Shown one piece after another: positions 35,104-46,869 of a stretch of DNA of 64,000 nucleotides; the stretch's first letter is position 1; each line of letters opens with the position of its first letter. A model generated the notes under the pieces. The model was not told the DNA's origin. It saw nothing but the letters and a program-made list of their open reading frames with translations, and did not search any database. A program made the position numbers and the translations under genes. The DNA lies in assembly GCA_024637195.1 (NCBI GenBank), contig JAGXFN010000011.1, forward strand, positions 1 to 64,000, given 5' to 3'. This DNA is from Arcobacter sp. (GTDB lineage: Bacteria > Campylobacterota > Campylobacteria > Campylobacterales > Sulfurimonadaceae).

Positions 35104-35996
35104 AGGCCTTTCTGCGCATGCAGGCGGTTTTCTGCTTCTTCGAAGACAAGGTTTTGCGGCCCTTCCAGGACTGCTTCGCTGACCTCTTGTCCGCGGTAAG
35201 CCGGCAGGCAGTGCAAGAAGATCGCCTCGGACTGTGCCGATGCCATCATCTTCTCATCAACGATATAGCCGGCAAAAGCTTTGACCCTTGCCTCTTTCTC
35301 GTCTTCTTGGCCCATTGAGGCCCAGGTATCTGTCGTGATGACCGTTGCACCTTTTGCCGCCTCGATAGGGTCGTTTGTCACGATTATCTTTGCGCCGCTT
35401 GCCTTGCAGAACTCCAGGGCTTCTTGCAAGATCGTCGCATCGACCTCATAGCCTTTAGGCGTAGCAATGCGAAGCTCAAAGCCGAGTTTGGCCGCAAGCA
35501 TCATCCATGAGTGTGTCATGTTGTTGCCGTCACCGACATAGGCTACTATCGGGGCCTTGTCCATACCGTGCTCTATCATCGTCATATAGTCGGCTAGAAG
35601 TTGGACCGGATGGTAGGAGTCGGTCAATCCGTTGATGACAGGCACACTCGAGTAGGAGGCGAACTCTTCAAGACGCGAATGCTCGAAGGTGCGGATCATG
35701 ATCATGTCCGTCATGCTTGAGATAACACGTGCCGTATCTTTTACCGGCTCTCCGCGTCCGAGCTGGATATCTTTATTGGAGAGGAAAAGGCCATGGCCGC
35801 CAAGCTGAAAGATGCCCGACTCGAAACTGACGCGTGTTCGTGTTGAGCTCTTCTCAAAGATCATGGAAAGTGTCTGTCCATGAAGGTATGGCGGCTGCGC
35901 TTTGGCTTTAAACTCTTTTTTGATCTTAAGCCCCAGGGCAACAATCTCTAAAATCTCTTCTTTTGTATACTCTTTTAATGTTAAAAAATGTCTCAC
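35076..35996 (-). CDS. argF: Ornithine carbamoyltransferase
   Basis: 306 residues. Carbamoyl-phosphate loop STRTR (51-55), HPVQLLAD, and the ornithine/catalytic HCLPAYRG near the C-terminus are all present. It converts ornithine and carbamoyl phosphate to citrulline in arginine synthesis. The last 28 bp are duplicated in the tandem array immediately downstream. Its ATG overlaps the stop of the NIT-GGDEF-EAL gene upstream (4 bp). Confidence 0.95.
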   Translation of the reverse strand: MRHFLTLKEYTKEEILEIVALGLKIKKEFKAKAQPPYLHGQTLSMIFEKSSTRTRVSFESGIFQLGGHGLFLSNKDIQLGRGEPVKDTARVISSMTDMIMIRTFEHSRLEEFASYSSVPVINGLTDSYHPVQLLADYMTMIEHGMDKAPIVAYVGDGNNMTHSWMMLAAKLGFELRIATPKGYEVDATILQEALEFCKASGAKIIVTNDPIEAAKGATVITTDTWASMGQEDEKEARVKAFAGYIVDEKMMASAQSEAIFLHCLPAYRGQEVSEAVLEGPQNLVFEEAENRLHAQKGLMVWLDLHR

Positions 35997-38419
35997 TGTT
36001 TTCCTCTTAATTTCAAAATTTCATCACTGCTTATCACATGACCGATATGATACCCCTGCACATACTCGATACCGATCTCTTTGATGATCTCAAAAAGTTC
36101 GCTGTTGCTGACAAACTCGGCTACGACTTCGATACCGAGATTGTTGGCGAAGTTGTATATCCCTTCGACTACCTGGCGCTCTTCCGCGCTTGTATTCATC
36201 CGCTCGATCAGCGAACCGTCTATCTTGATGTAGTCGGGCTTGATCTGCATAAGATAAGCAAAGTTCGAATACCCCGTACCGAAGTCATCAATCGCTATCT
36301 TAAACCCGGCGCGCTTGATCTGTTGGATAATTGTAATATACTTTTCTTTAAGCAGCTCTTCGGATTCGACCAATTCGATCACGACTGACGCGGGCGTTAT
36401 CGTGTACTTCTTTGCCTTGGCGATAAGATAGCCGATGATATCCTCGTCCAAATCGTCTCGCGTCATGTTGATAGCAAGATCAACCTGACATTTTTCATAG
36501 CTCTTGAAGCTTTGGCTGATGACCAGCTTTGTCAGCTCTTTCTCGTGCCCCGAATTTTGAAGCACATCAAGAAACTCCGCAGGCGAGATCATCAGCTCAC
36601 GCTCTTTGTCATACATACGAATAAGCGCTTCATACTTTACTATCTCCGCTGTCGAAGTGCGTGCGATCGGCTGAAAATAGACGGTAAAGAAGCCTTTTTT
36701 GAAGGCTTCGGCGATCTTTTTTACCCATTCCAGATTTTCTTTGTGTTTTTTTTCAAAAAGCGCACTCTCGTCATAATAGGAAAAACGCTGATGCGTTCGG
36801 ATAGCATGGCGCGATGCGATCTCCGCGCGGCTAAGCTGCGAGGATTCAGAGTGTTTTGTATCAGAATATGCGATACCGAAGGTGAAGGAGAGTGGCATCT
36901 CGATACCGCCGTGCTCGATGATATAGGTCTCTTTGAGCTTTGCAATCAGCAGGCTGATATACGCCGATTGCGAACAGATCAATACAAACTCATCCGATCC
37001 CATCCTGTATACCTCTGTCTTTAGAAAAGGGTCTGAACTGATGGAGCCGGAGATCTCATTTAGTATCTGCGCCGTTTCTTGCAGATAGACATCACCGATG
37101 CTCTGGCCAAAACTGTCATTGATGTGCGAGAAATTGTGTATATCGATGTAAATGATCATAAATTCAAGCCCGGCATCTTGCATCTTCTGCATCTCTATAA
37201 GCAGCTTGTGGCGGTTGGGGAGGTGCGTAAGCTGGTCTATTTCATAGGTGTGCTGTATGATCTCGATCTGTTCCTGGATCTTTGTGTTAAAATCAAAAAG
37301 TGTACGGTAGACCATCCCCAGCTCACTTTTTGACTGCATCAAAAGAAGCTGGTCTTTGCCCCTCAAACTCTTCTCTTTTAAGAAGCTGAGCAGTGTATGC
37401 AGCGATTTTTTGATGTCTATAAAGATAAACCATGCGACAGTGATAGCGAAAAACAGAGGCAGCAAGAGCAGAAGTATGTTTTTCTTAAACCGCTCATTGT
37501 TGATTATAAGTTCTTTTTCTATCGCGGATTTCACGCTGTTGCTGTTGAGGACTTCAACAGCTTTTATCTCCTGCATATGGCGGACATAATGTTTAAGCCA
37601 TTCGTCCATATCTATCCCGCGGACCTTCTCTCCTACTTGTACCTTAAGTGTTTCAAGCATCTCATTGAGATGGATAAACGAGGCGCTAGAATAGAGACGT
37701 TGATACGCCTGAACCACCTCAGGCTTGCTAAAGGTCTTAAAACGGTCAAGATACGCCTGCGATTTTGCGTCCTGCGCTATGATCAGGTCGTACCAGATCT
37801 GATCAAAAGCTTCTTCTCTTCCTACTGCGACTTGTACAAGCGACTGCTGCAACGCCGCATACTCGATGGCATTGATCAGGTTGAAATAAGCATTAAAGTC
37901 ATTCGATTCGATCTGCGTCGTCATAAGCGCGATCAGGTCGATAAAGTGCTTTATCAAGGCATCGGTATAGTAGCGCACGATCTCATCGCCTTCTATCCGA
38001 TTCGCATCAATGTCCAGACGTATTTTCGCCAAGGCCGCAATCTCGCGGTTCAAAAGAGCGAGCTTTGCACTGATCTTTTTACTAGAGATGGCGTTCAGGT
38101 TCTCTCGGCACTCGCCAAACATCTCCAAATAGCCATCACTCTCTTGGCGCGTGCGTAGCAGGGCATCCGCATCCTTGGCATCTTGGACAAAGGCGATGGA
38201 AAGTGTACGCTCATTTTGCAAAGAGAACACGACCGTGTTGATCTTTTGCGCCGCATCAAAAGCAAAAAGCAGTTTTTCTGTCTTCGCATTTTTTATGATC
38301 GTGTCGTTGAGATAAGAGATGTTCCAAAAAAGCACGCCCGAGATCAGAAAAATGATCAAGAAGGCAACCTTCAGCTTAACACTGAAGCGGCTGAGAAAAT
38401 AAAGGATAAACTGGATCAT
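35993..38419 (-). CDS. NIT-like sensor with GGDEF and EAL domains
   Basis: 808 residues. Membrane helices at about 17-35 and 314-335 flank a helical periplasmic domain of the NIT type ([15 protein letters not shown] near 63). The cytoplasm has GGDEF with the degenerate motif MGSDEF (474-478) and EAL with YEALIRM (597-599) and DDFGTGYSN. Both c-di-GMP synthesis and breakdown are possible; GSDEF cyclases can be active, but EAL looks intact, so a phosphodiesterase output is likely. The sensor type recalls the hybrid kinase at 689, so one signal may feed both. It precedes argF with a 4-bp overlap. Confidence 0.9.
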   Translation of the reverse strand: MIQFILYFLSRFSVKLKVAFLIIFLISGVLFWNISYLNDTIIKNAKTEKLLFAFDAAQKINTVVFSLQNERTLSIAFVQDAKDADALLRTRQESDGYLEMFGECRENLNAISSKKISAKLALLNREIAALAKIRLDIDANRIEGDEIVRYYTDALIKHFIDLIALMTTQIESNDFNAYFNLINAIEYAALQQSLVQVAVGREEAFDQIWYDLIIAQDAKSQAYLDRFKTFSKPEVVQAYQRLYSSASFIHLNEMLETLKVQVGEKVRGIDMDEWLKHYVRHMQEIKAVEVLNSNSVKSAIEKELIINNERFKKNILLLLLPLFFAITVAWFIFIDIKKSLHTLLSFLKEKSLRGKDQLLLMQSKSELGMVYRTLFDFNTKIQEQIEIIQHTYEIDQLTHLPNRHKLLIEMQKMQDAGLEFMIIYIDIHNFSHINDSFGQSIGDVYLQETAQILNEISGSISSDPFLKTEVYRMGSDEFVLICSQSAYISLLIAKLKETYIIEHGGIEMPLSFTFGIAYSDTKHSESSQLSRAEIASRHAIRTHQRFSYYDESALFEKKHKENLEWVKKIAEAFKKGFFTVYFQPIARTSTAEIVKYEALIRMYDKERELMISPAEFLDVLQNSGHEKELTKLVISQSFKSYEKCQVDLAINMTRDDLDEDIIGYLIAKAKKYTITPASVVIELVESEELLKEKYITIIQQIKRAGFKIAIDDFGTGYSNFAYLMQIKPDYIKIDGSLIERMNTSAEERQVVEGIYNFANNLGIEVVAEFVSNSELFEIIKEIGIEYVQGYHIGHVISSDEILKLRGKQ

Positions 38420-38431
38420 AAAGGTCCGATT

Positions 38432-39403
38432 TTAGTGGGCTAAAAGTTTTGCAACTTCTTTTGCATGGTAAGAGATGATGATGCTTGCACCCGCACGCTT
38501 GAAGCCTATCATCGTCTCCATCAGCACTCGGTCATAGTCGATAAGGCCTTCTCTGCCCGCAAGTTTGAGCATCGCGTACTCTCCGCTGACATTGTACACG
38601 GCCAAAGGACGGCTCGTGTTCTCTTTGATATCACGGACGATGTCAAGGTAGGCCAGTGCGGGTTTTACCATCAAGATATCCGCGCCCTGTGCCTCGTCCT
38701 CAATGCTCTCCGCGATCGCTTCCAGGCGGTTTGCCGGGTCCATCTGATAGCTAGAGCGGTTTCCAAAACTTGGCACTGACTCCGCCACATCTCTGAAAGG
38801 GCCGTAATAGCCGCTGGAGAACTTTGTCGAGTAAGCCATGATCGGGAGCTCGCTATAGCCACCCTCGTCCAAAGCGCTGCGCAGTGTTTGGATGATCCCG
38901 TCCATCATCCCGCTGGGTGCGATCATATCCGCACCTGCTTTTGCGTGAACAAGGGCCTGTTTTGCCGATATCTCGAGTGTTGCATCGTTGTCAACAGTCT
39001 CGCGCTGCGTGTCGATGATCCCGCAGTGGCCGTGGTCGGTGTACTCGCAAAAACACAGATCCGTGACAACGAACATTTGCGGGTGTGCTGCTTTGACGGC
39101 TCGTATCGCGCTTGCGATGATGCCGTGCCCGCAGAGCGCATCTGAGCCGACGGAGTCTTTGACAGCGGGGATACCGAACAAGATAATGGAGTAAAGCCCC
39201 AAAGCCTTCAGACTCTCGCACTCTTTGAGCACTTCGTCTATGCTCATCTGGTAAACACCCGGCATAGAGGCGACCTCAGTCTTGATCCCTTCTCCCGGAC
39301 GTACAAAGAGCGGATAGATAAAATCATCAACACTAACAGAGGTCTCTCGGACAAGGTTTTGAAGCTGTGAATTGATGCGCAAACGGCGGAAACGATGGAA
39401 CAT
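38432..39403 (-). CDS. hemB: Delta-aminolevulinic acid dehydratase (porphobilinogen synthase)
   Basis: 323 residues. Family landmarks: [36 protein letters not shown] with the metal-type Cys, APSGMMDG, and the Schiff-base Lys in [11 protein letters not shown]. It joins two 5-aminolevulinate molecules in haem synthesis. It starts the minus-strand run hemB, sensor, argF, with a 12-bp gap to the sensor gene. It carries GCTATAGC at 38852-38859. Confidence 0.96.
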   Translation of the reverse strand: MFHRFRRLRINSQLQNLVRETSVSVDDFIYPLFVRPGEGIKTEVASMPGVYQMSIDEVLKECESLKALGLYSIILFGIPAVKDSVGSDALCGHGIIASAIRAVKAAHPQMFVVTDLCFCEYTDHGHCGIIDTQRETVDNDATLEISAKQALVHAKAGADMIAPSGMMDGIIQTLRSALDEGGYSELPIMAYSTKFSSGYYGPFRDVAESVPSFGNRSSYQMDPANRLEAIAESIEDEAQGADILMVKPALAYLDIVRDIKENTSRPLAVYNVSGEYAMLKLAGREGLIDYDRVLMETMIGFKRAGASIIISYHAKEVAKLLAH

Positions 39404-39431
39404 TCTTAACCTTTGGGAAAAAAAATAATGC

Positions 39432-39437
39432 TATAAT
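39432..39437 (+). promoter_or_regulatory. Extended -10 of ribA
   Basis: TATAAT preceded by TGC; 62 bp before the ribA start, upstream A-rich. Best candidate in the gap between divergent hemB and ribA. Confidence 0.5.
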
Positions 39438-39499
39438 TAATCTTACATTTTAAACTTATTGCCCATTCTAACAAATCTATCACAAAAAAGCAGTTAAAC

Positions 39500-40063
39500 A
39501 TGAACTTAGAAATCTCCGAAGTTGCCAATCTACCCACAAAACACGGAACTTTCAAGATACAGGCCTTCAAAGAACACCACAAAGAGCATCTCGTCATCTT
39601 CACCGAAAAACTCCCCGACATGCCCATCGTCCGTGTGCACTCTGAATGCCTCACCGGAGATGCGCTGGGAAGTTTAAAATGCGACTGCGGTGACCAGCTC
39701 GATGTCTCGCTCAAGATGATCGCCAAAGAAGGGGGCATGGTGCTTTATCTTCGCCAGGAGGGCAGAAACATCGGTCTTTTGAACAAGGTCAATGCCTACG
39801 CCCTTCAAGACAGGGGCTTCGACACCGTTGCGGCCAACCATCAGCTGGGCTTTCCTGCCGACGCGCGCTCGTATGAGATCGTGCATGACATCCTCAAGCA
39901 CTTCAAGGTCAGCCGCATCCGCCTGCTCACCAACAACCCCGAAAAAATCAAGTCGCTTCAGGCCATCGAGATCGTAGAGCGCCTCCCCATCATTGTCAAG
40001 ACAAATATACACAACGAAGGATATCTACAAGTCAAAAAAGAGCAGATGGGGCATATGCTTTAA
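39500..40063 (+). CDS. ribA: GTP cyclohydrolase II
   Basis: 187 residues, a stand-alone RibA. The zinc ligands Cys50, Cys61 and Cys63 appear in HSECLTGDALGSLKCDCG; LRQEGRNIGLLNK and RLLTNNPEKI follow. It opens the GTP ring as first step of riboflavin synthesis. No ribB domain is fused here. The Shine-Dalgarno is weak. Confidence 0.92.
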   Translation: MNLEISEVANLPTKHGTFKIQAFKEHHKEHLVIFTEKLPDMPIVRVHSECLTGDALGSLKCDCGDQLDVSLKMIAKEGGMVLYLRQEGRNIGLLNKVNAYALQDRGFDTVAANHQLGFPADARSYEIVHDILKHFKVSRIRLLTNNPEKIKSLQAIEIVERLPIIVKTNIHNEGYLQVKKEQMGHML

Positions 40064-40420
40064 TTATTACACTGCGGTGAGCTAAGCTCACCTTCGTTAC
40101 GATTGGTTTCACTCGGCAAACCCGCACCACACCCAAGAGCACTTCTTCACTTTGCTCAGGACGTGTACAGTATAGGGGGTTTGGGTTTAAAGAAACATCT
40201 ACTTCGCAGACCGCCACAGCTTGTTTTATCGAATAATTCTCTCATCGTACTGACTTCTATTTTCTAATAAGCTCTTTACTTATTCTTGTGCATATAAAGC
40301 ATGAAAGCCTAAATAAATTTAAATCGTATCGTTAAAAGAAAGCTGCTTGGTGGTTAATGTGGATTGAAAAGGAAGCTTACCCTGCCGGAGGCAGGGTAAG
40401 AGTGACTTATACTTCTTGGA
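40064..40420. other. Gene-free 357-bp stretch between ribA and porin
   Basis: No convincing gene. A perfect hairpin GGTGAGCT-A-AGCTCACC lies at 40076-40092, 13 bp after ribA, without U-tract. Next comes GGTTTCACTCGG (about 40106-40117), which resembles the GGTTTCGTTCGG tail of the units near 47.5 kb. The porin terminator is at the right end (40377-40399). The middle (40190-40370) is AT-rich with nothing I can call. Confidence 0.6.
40377..40399 (-). terminator. Terminator of the porin gene
   Basis: TTACCCTGC pairs with GCAGGGTAA around a five-base loop. On the minus strand it is followed by CTTCCTTTTC. It lies 22 bp after the porin stop. Confidence 0.75.
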
Positions 40421-41725
40421 TTAGAAGTTGTAAGTTAGGTAAACTTGAAGAGTTGTATCTGTGTGATCATTTGCCGTTGCTGTCTCATTTGAGATATCAT
40501 CATTGATCAATGCCAACGTTGTGTCAAGTGGACCAAAAGATTTACTAGCAGTAAATGCAATCTCAGTTACTTCAATATCAGCCGTACCTGTTGTGTCCTG
40601 CTCTGAAGAGTAGAAACCAAGAAGAAGATCAACGCCTGCAGCTGTTCCCTCAGCAGTTACACTGAACGAGTCAGCACCTACAGTACTTACTTGATTGTAG
40701 TTCCACCACATCTCAGTGTAAAGCTTAGACTGCTTTGTGGTTGTTGCAGTATTGCCAACACCTACCGCACTGTCATCAGATACTGAAGAGTAGGCCGCTT
40801 TGACCGTCACGACATCTTTCATCTCGTAACCCAACATCACAGAGTAAGCTGTTGTTTCAGAGTCCACTCCAGCAGCAAGTGGAAGAATATCAGCATCAGT
40901 GACGTCTACAGATGTATATTGAGCACCCGCAAGGATACCTTCCATGTTCAGGTCAGCCTGCAACCAATAAGCATTTGCATGACCGGTAAGGTTATAGTAC
41001 CAAGCCTGTGCTGTCAAGGGTTTGAATGAGTTGTTGATCGCACCGACTGCGTATGCGCCATTTTTTGAAAAGGTATTGAACTTTCCGCCTTCAGATACAT
41101 AGCCAGCTTGCGCTGCACCCAAACTATTTAATGTACCGTTTCCTGCTACTTCATCATCCGCTGAACCATTTGACTTGCCGATCCATGCAGCGACGAGAGT
41201 CGTGTCAGGAAGATCCTGATTTAAAAGAACAGCCGCTTCAAAGGTGTTCTGATCGATTCCCCAAGTTTCAGTGAAAGCAAGTGGCGTGTCAACTGCCTGA
41301 CGACCGACCTTTGCCGTTGTCTTGCCCGCAGTACCCGCGATCCACGCTTCGCCTACCCACATCTCGTCATCAACAGATGCTCCGCCAAGTGGTGGATTCA
41401 AGAATGATGCTCCTGTACCTGTAGTCGCAGTGTGTGCATTCGACCATGTACCCGACACAAGGTTGTTCTCAAGACCAAGGGTAGAGACAGCTGTCATACT
41501 TACACCCGCAGTAACACCTGTTGTAAGGTCAGCAGTAAGACCCAGGTGAAGCGCTGCATCACCATAGCTCGCGTCTTTATTAAACATATCCGGTGCATTT
41601 GCTGCATCAGAGTCTACTGTACCGTAGTAAAGCTTCGCATCCCCGTTAACTTTTACATTGTCGATCGCATATAGATTTGCACCCAGTACCAGGGCAGCAA
41701 TCATACTCATTTTTACTAACTTCAT
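40421..41725 (-). CDS. Opr-family outer-membrane porin
   Basis: 434 residues with a signal peptide (MKLVKMSMIAALVLGANLYA) and alternating beta-strand sequence ending in a terminal Phe (QVYLTYNF), the outer-membrane barrel signal. The pattern DNVKVNGDAKLYYGT, GEAWIA and KVGRQAVDTPLAF is that of Opr-type Campylobacterota porins. It is probably abundant: AAGGAGA before the ATG, an extended -10 (TGC-TAGAAT, minus strand, 41775-41780) and a strong terminator. Codon use is plain, not alien. Confidence 0.85.
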   Translation of the reverse strand: MKLVKMSMIAALVLGANLYAIDNVKVNGDAKLYYGTVDSDAANAPDMFNKDASYGDAALHLGLTADLTTGVTAGVSMTAVSTLGLENNLVSGTWSNAHTATTGTGASFLNPPLGGASVDDEMWVGEAWIAGTAGKTTAKVGRQAVDTPLAFTETWGIDQNTFEAAVLLNQDLPDTTLVAAWIGKSNGSADDEVAGNGTLNSLGAAQAGYVSEGGKFNTFSKNGAYAVGAINNSFKPLTAQAWYYNLTGHANAYWLQADLNMEGILAGAQYTSVDVTDADILPLAAGVDSETTAYSVMLGYEMKDVVTVKAAYSSVSDDSAVGVGNTATTTKQSKLYTEMWWNYNQVSTVGADSFSVTAEGTAAGVDLLLGFYSSEQDTTGTADIEVTEIAFTASKSFGPLDTTLALINDDISNETATANDHTDTTLQVYLTYNF

Positions 41726-41774
41726 TCATTCTCCTTAAATTAAGCTTTGCTGATTTTTTTTCTTTAACGGGACA

Positions 41775-41780
41775 ATTCTA
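41775..41780 (-). promoter_or_regulatory. Extended -10 of porin gene
   Basis: TAGAAT on the minus strand preceded by TGC, about 50 bp before the porin start. Upstream is T-rich without a distinct -35. Confidence 0.45.
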
Positions 41781-41967
41781 GCACACTTTTCTTAAAGATT
41801 TCTATGGTTAGCATCTTATTGTAAAAATTAAGTAAAATACTATACTCCCTATTTTAGGGGGCTCTACTACTATTTTTGATTTTATATATCACTTTTATAT
41901 CACATTATCATAACTATTGATGATAGATTACGATTCAAATACATTTCAGTTTTAAAGTTTTTAGCGC

Positions 41968-41973
41968 TATAAT
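41968..41973 (+). promoter_or_regulatory. -10 element of small lipoprotein gene
   Basis: TATAAT, 28 bp before the start at 42002, with GAGGAAAA as ribosome site. Confidence 0.45.
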
Positions 41974-42001
41974 TACTGCACTATTACACGAGGAAAAACA
42001 G

Positions 42002-42376
42002 ATGCCATATACTCGCAGAACGATATTCCTGCTTTTAAGTACTTCTCTCATCCTGGGATGTACTCCGGCGGACAAGAACACTCCGGCTAGCAACGTCGCC
42101 TGGTCAAGTACTAACAAACAGAATGAGAAGACGCAGGGCAAAGGTGCCTTGCAACAAAGCCTTGACAAGTGGATGAGCGAGGAGTGGGAGCCGGCTTTTG
42201 AAAGCGACGAGGTACAGGTCAAAGAGGACGAGGCGGCAAAAGAGCACTTCACCATTCAGCATTACGTCGACAAGAGCAAAAAATATCTGGATAAAAAAGA
42301 GAAAGAAGAAGCCGGTAAGCCCAAAGAAAAGGCGCACCATGAAAGTCTAAACAGCCTGCCCGTCATCGGCAGGTAA
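42002..42376 (+). CDS. Small lipoprotein, function unknown
   Basis: 124 residues with lipobox LILGC (Cys20). The mature part is hydrophilic, Lys/Glu-rich and probably helical (KYLDKKEKEEAGKPKEKAHH), ending SLPVIGR. No family recognised. It is a single-gene unit with its own promoter, converging on fabI. Confidence 0.75.
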   Translation: MPYTRRTIFLLLSTSLILGCTPADKNTPASNVAWSSTNKQNEKTQGKGALQQSLDKWMSEEWEPAFESDEVQVKEDEAAKEHFTIQHYVDKSKKYLDKKEKEEAGKPKEKAHHESLNSLPVIGR

Positions 42377-42380
42377 CATA

Positions 42381-43239
<859 letters not shown>

Positions 43240-43944
43240 TTAAATTTTATCTTCTGCGATTTTTATCATCTGACAAAAGCTTTGTGCATACAACGATGCT
43301 CCGCCGACTAAAACACCGTCTACATTTTCAATACTGACGATCTCATCCATATTACCAAGCTTCACACTTCCGCCGTAAAGCAGAGGCCGCGAGCTCTTCG
43401 CGCGCAGGTCTGCATGGATAGAGCGGATATCTTCGTTGCTCGGCACCAATCCTGTACCGATCGCCCATACCGGCTCATAGGCGATGACAAGGTTCGAGTA
43501 CTCCAGGTCAATGCCGACCAATTGCGCATTGATATAGGCCATCAAGGCTTCCTGTCCCGCTTCGCGTGTTTCGACTTTTTCGCCGACACAATAGACGATC
43601 TTGTAGCCGAGTTCTTTAAAATAGTTGAATTTATGAGCGATCTCTTCTTGACTCTCGCCCAGGACATGGCGGCGCTCAGAATGCCCGATCAGGATCGTTT
43701 GTATCCCGAACTCATCAAGCTGTTCGGTTCCTACTTCTCCGGTAAATGCGCCTTTTTCGACGGCATAGGCATTTTGTACGCCAAGCGTCACCTCACCCAT
43801 AAAACTATCCAGTGCGGTCAAAGGAGGAAAGACGATCACTTCACAGCGGATCTTCTCCAAATGGATAAAACGGTTGACCTCATCCATGTATTCCCGTGTT
43901 TGCGTGCGGGTCTTGTTGGTCTTAAAGTTCGCTGCGACTATCAT
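43240..43944 (-). CDS. tpiA: Triose-phosphate isomerase
   Basis: 234 residues, on the short side as in Campylobacter and Helicobacter. It begins [12 protein letters not shown] (NFK instead of NWK), with catalytic His in LIGHSERR and Glu in [11 protein letters not shown], then [11 protein letters not shown]. It interconverts dihydroxyacetone phosphate and glyceraldehyde-3-phosphate. Its ATG overlaps the pgk stop by 4 bp. Confidence 0.95.
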   Translation of the reverse strand: MIVAANFKTNKTRTQTREYMDEVNRFIHLEKIRCEVIVFPPLTALDSFMGEVTLGVQNAYAVEKGAFTGEVGTEQLDEFGIQTILIGHSERRHVLGESQEEIAHKFNYFKELGYKIVYCVGEKVETREAGQEALMAYINAQLVGIDLEYSNLVIAYEPVWAIGTGLVPSNEDIRSIHADLRAKSSRPLLYGGSVKLGNMDEIVSIENVDGVLVGGASLYAQSFCQMIKIAEDKI

Positions 43945-45143
43945 TTTTCTTCCTCCATGATCAGTGGTCCTACACCCGGCAGGATTTTGCCTTCAAGAAG
44001 CTCAAGTGAAGCCCCACCGCCTGTTGAGATAAAGGTCATCTCCTCATCAAGGCCGATGCGCTGAACAAGATCCGCCGTATCGCCGCCGCCGACGACGGTC
44101 GTCGCATAGGTATCTGCAATGTAGTGCGCCATCTTGCTTGAGCCGCGTGAGAATTTCTCCATCTCGTAAACACCCATCGGGCCGTTCCAGAGAATGGTCT
44201 GCGCATCACCTATGGCTTCGCGAAAGAGTCTTACTGTTGCCGGTCCGATATCTAGACCCATCCATCCCTTAGGAATCTCTTGAGCTGTCGTGATCTTTGT
44301 CACCGAATCGGCTGAAAAGGTCTGGGCAGCGACGACATCTACGGGAAGATAGAGTTTGACACCGAGTTTTCGTGCTTCGGCCATGATCTGCAGGGCCTCG
44401 TCAAGAAGGTCATCTTCGACCAGCGAGTTTCCGATGTCATAGCCCTGTGCTTTCAAAAAGGTGAAGGCCATGCCTCCGCCGATGATCATCTTGTCGACTT
44501 TTGGAAGCAGGTTGATCAGCGCTTCGAGTTTACCCGACACTTTTGATCCGCCGACAACGGAAACAAAGGGGCGGACAGGACGCTTGACCAAATCTCCGAA
44601 AAACTTGATCTCTTTTTGAAGCAGGAAGCCTGCCGCCTTGTGCTTTTTGTCAAAATGATGGGTTATTCCTTCGACAGAGGCATGCGCGCGGTGGCTGACG
44701 CCAAAGGCATCGTTAACATAAAAGTCTGCCATTCCGGCCAGGGTCTTGGACAAGGTCTCGTCATTTTTTGTTTCGCCCTTTTCAAAGCGAAGGTTTTCCA
44801 AAAGCAGGACATCACAGCATTTCATGGCAGCGACTTTTTTCAAGGCATCTTCGCCCACAACATCTTTTGTCAGGGTCACCTCACGCTTGAGCAGTTGGTG
44901 GAGCCGTCTTTGTACCGGGGCTAAAGAGTACTTCTCGCTGAACTCGCCCTTTGGACGCCCAAGATGCGAGGCCAAGATAATCGCACAGTCCTGATCCAGA
45001 CAGTAGTTTATCGTTGCGAGTGCCGAGCGTATTCGTCTGTCGTCGGTAATGTTTCCATATTCATCCATCGGTACATTAAAATCACAACGGATAAAGACTT
45101 TTTTACCCTTAAAATTAAGATCTTTGATCGAATGAAGCTGCAT
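43941..45143 (-). CDS. pgk: Phosphoglycerate kinase
   Basis: 400 residues, normal length. Signatures: [46 protein letters not shown], and the nucleotide loop GGGDTADL near the C-terminus. It exchanges phosphate between 1,3-bisphosphoglycerate and ADP. Middle gene of gap-pgk-tpiA. Confidence 0.97.
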   Translation of the reverse strand: MQLHSIKDLNFKGKKVFIRCDFNVPMDEYGNITDDRRIRSALATINYCLDQDCAIILASHLGRPKGEFSEKYSLAPVQRRLHQLLKREVTLTKDVVGEDALKKVAAMKCCDVLLLENLRFEKGETKNDETLSKTLAGMADFYVNDAFGVSHRAHASVEGITHHFDKKHKAAGFLLQKEIKFFGDLVKRPVRPFVSVVGGSKVSGKLEALINLLPKVDKMIIGGGMAFTFLKAQGYDIGNSLVEDDLLDEALQIMAEARKLGVKLYLPVDVVAAQTFSADSVTKITTAQEIPKGWMGLDIGPATVRLFREAIGDAQTILWNGPMGVYEMEKFSRGSSKMAHYIADTYATTVVGGGDTADLVQRIGLDEEMTFISTGGGASLELLEGKILPGVGPLIMEEEK

Positions 45144-45173
45144 TGCTTTCCTTTTAATTACTAAGAGTATAGA

Positions 45174-46175
45174 TTATTTACAGATGTGAAGCGCCATGTC
45201 GATCAGACGGCTGGAGTATCCCCACTCATTGTCATACCAGGCCATCACTTTTACCATGTTGCCGTCAACGACCTGTGTCAAATCTTCGCAAACGATAGCA
45301 CTGTAGGTCGAGCCGACAAAGTCTTGAGAGACAAGGAAGTCGCTGTCCACATAGATAAGCCCCTTCATCTTGCCTTCTTGCAAGCTCTTGAAAAGGGCAT
45401 TGACTTCTTCTTTTGTTGTCTCTTTTTTGACTAAGATATTGAGATCGACCATAGAAACATCGGGAGTAGGAACACGCACGCTCTGACCGTGGAGCTTGCC
45501 GACAAGCTGAGGCATGACAAGGCCGATCGCCTTTGCCGCGCCGGTTGATGTCGGGATCATGTTGAGTGCAGCTGCGCGCGCACGTCGCTTGTCTTTTTTA
45601 TGTTTGACATCCAAAATGTTCTGGTCATTCGTATAGGAGTGGATCGTTGTCATCAGACCTTTTTCGATTCCGAAGGCATCATCCAGCGCTTTTGCGATCG
45701 GACCGAGACAGTTTGTTGTACACGAGGCATTAGAAACAATGCTCTGGCCAGCGTACTCTTCTTCGTTCACACCCAGGACAAAGGTCGCCGTCTCTTTGTC
45801 TTTTGCAGGTGCCGAGAAGAGGACTTTTGGCACGCCTCTGTCGATATGGACCTGGGCACTTTCTTGTGTCAAGAAGACGCCGGTACACTCCAAAACAAGC
45901 TCTGCCCCGCAGCTTGCAAAATCAAGCTTGCTCGGATCGCGGTCTGCAAAGATACGTACCTTTGCATCGCCTATTTTGAGCGTTTGCTCATCAACGATCT
46001 CTACACCGCCGTCAAAATGGCCGTGTACGCTGTCGTTTTCCAAAAGGTATTTCATCATATCGAGGCTCGCCATATCGTTTATAGCGACCAGCTCGATATC
46101 ATTTCGTTCCGCTACAATGCGCGCTACACAACGACCAATACGTCCAAATCCATTAATTGCAATCTTTAATGCCAT
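45174..46175 (-). CDS. gap: Glyceraldehyde-3-phosphate dehydrogenase, type I
   Basis: 333 residues from the ATG at 46173-46175, preceded by AGGA at eight bases; the ATG three codons earlier lacks a ribosome site and would add MEQ. NAD fold KIAINGFGRIGR; catalytic Cys in SNASCTTNC; SYTNDQNILD and WYDNEWGYS follow. First gene of the glycolytic/gluconeogenic block, 30 bp before pgk. Confidence 0.96.
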   Translation of the reverse strand: MALKIAINGFGRIGRCVARIVAERNDIELVAINDMASLDMMKYLLENDSVHGHFDGGVEIVDEQTLKIGDAKVRIFADRDPSKLDFASCGAELVLECTGVFLTQESAQVHIDRGVPKVLFSAPAKDKETATFVLGVNEEEYAGQSIVSNASCTTNCLGPIAKALDDAFGIEKGLMTTIHSYTNDQNILDVKHKKDKRRARAAALNMIPTSTGAAKAIGLVMPQLVGKLHGQSVRVPTPDVSMVDLNILVKKETTKEEVNALFKSLQEGKMKGLIYVDSDFLVSQDFVGSTYSAIVCEDLTQVVDGNMVKVMAWYDNEWGYSSRLIDMALHICK

Positions 46176-46247
46176 CTGTTCCATCCTAATAATGCATAAA
46201 AGCCGCTGCCGGAAGATCTCTCTTGACCAGCAAGCGTCATGTCGTAC

Positions 46248-46262
46248 GATAGCTTCGCTATC
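46248..46262. other. Small perfect hairpin between gap and nadD
   Basis: GATAGC-TTC-GCTATC, followed on the plus strand by AACTTTTTAT. It lies upstream of the nadD -10 (TATAAT, 46308-46313), so it could stop plus-strand transcription coming from behind gap, or sit in the gap leader. Confidence 0.4.
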
Positions 46263-46307
46263 AACTTTTTATACAGAAAATATGGCGCAATAGTACCAAA
46301 TTTTAGT

Positions 46308-46313
46308 TATAAT
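46308..46313 (+). promoter_or_regulatory. -10 element of nadD-rsfS
   Basis: TATAAT, 20 bp before the predicted nadD start. The resulting leader would be only about 5-15 bases. Confidence 0.45.
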
Positions 46314-46333
46314 TCGTATAAAATATGGTGAAG

Positions 46334-46867
46334 ATGAAAAAAGCAATTTTTGGCGGAAGCTTTGATCCCCCGCATATTGGGCATTTGGAGATCATACAAC
46401 AGACATTAATAATTTTTAATATTGATGAACTGATTGTTGTCCCTGCCTTTTTAAATCCGTTCAAGTCCACCTGTTATGCCTCCGGAGAACTGCGTCTAAA
46501 ATGGTTAAAGACCATGACAGAAAAGATGCCAAAGGTCACCGTCAGCTCGTATGAGATTGACCATGGCCATCCGGTTGCCAGCATTGAGACCGTTCGGCAT
46601 TTTAAAAAGGACCCTGACGAGACCATTTATCTTATCATCGGCGCCGACAATCTTCAAAAACTCTCCCAATGGAAAGATTATGAAGAGTTGGACGCCATGG
46701 TGACCTGGGTTGTAGCGACACGGCAGGAGATTGAGATTCCATCAGGCTATCTTACTCTAAAGATAGATCACGACATTTCCGCCACGCAGCTTAGAGAAAA
46801 TATGCAAGAAGCCTATCTCGACAAGCGTGTTGCGCAAGACATCATCACCTACTACAAGGAACAGTAA
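46334..46867 (+). CDS. nadD: Nicotinate-nucleotide adenylyltransferase
   Basis: 177 residues from ATG 46334, chosen because it starts the family sequence (KKAIFGGSFDPPHIGHLEI); an ATG at 46325 would add three residues and cannot be excluded. HIGH-type motif HIGH at about 14-17; ISATQLR is the SxxxxR site. It adenylates nicotinate mononucleotide in NAD synthesis. rsfS follows after 2 bp, a pairing seen in many bacteria. Confidence 0.93.
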   Translation: MKKAIFGGSFDPPHIGHLEIIQQTLIIFNIDELIVVPAFLNPFKSTCYASGELRLKWLKTMTEKMPKVTVSSYEIDHGHPVASIETVRHFKKDPDETIYLIIGADNLQKLSQWKDYEELDAMVTWVVATRQEIEIPSGYLTLKIDHDISATQLRENMQEAYLDKRVAQDIITYYKEQ

Positions 46868-46869
46868 CT

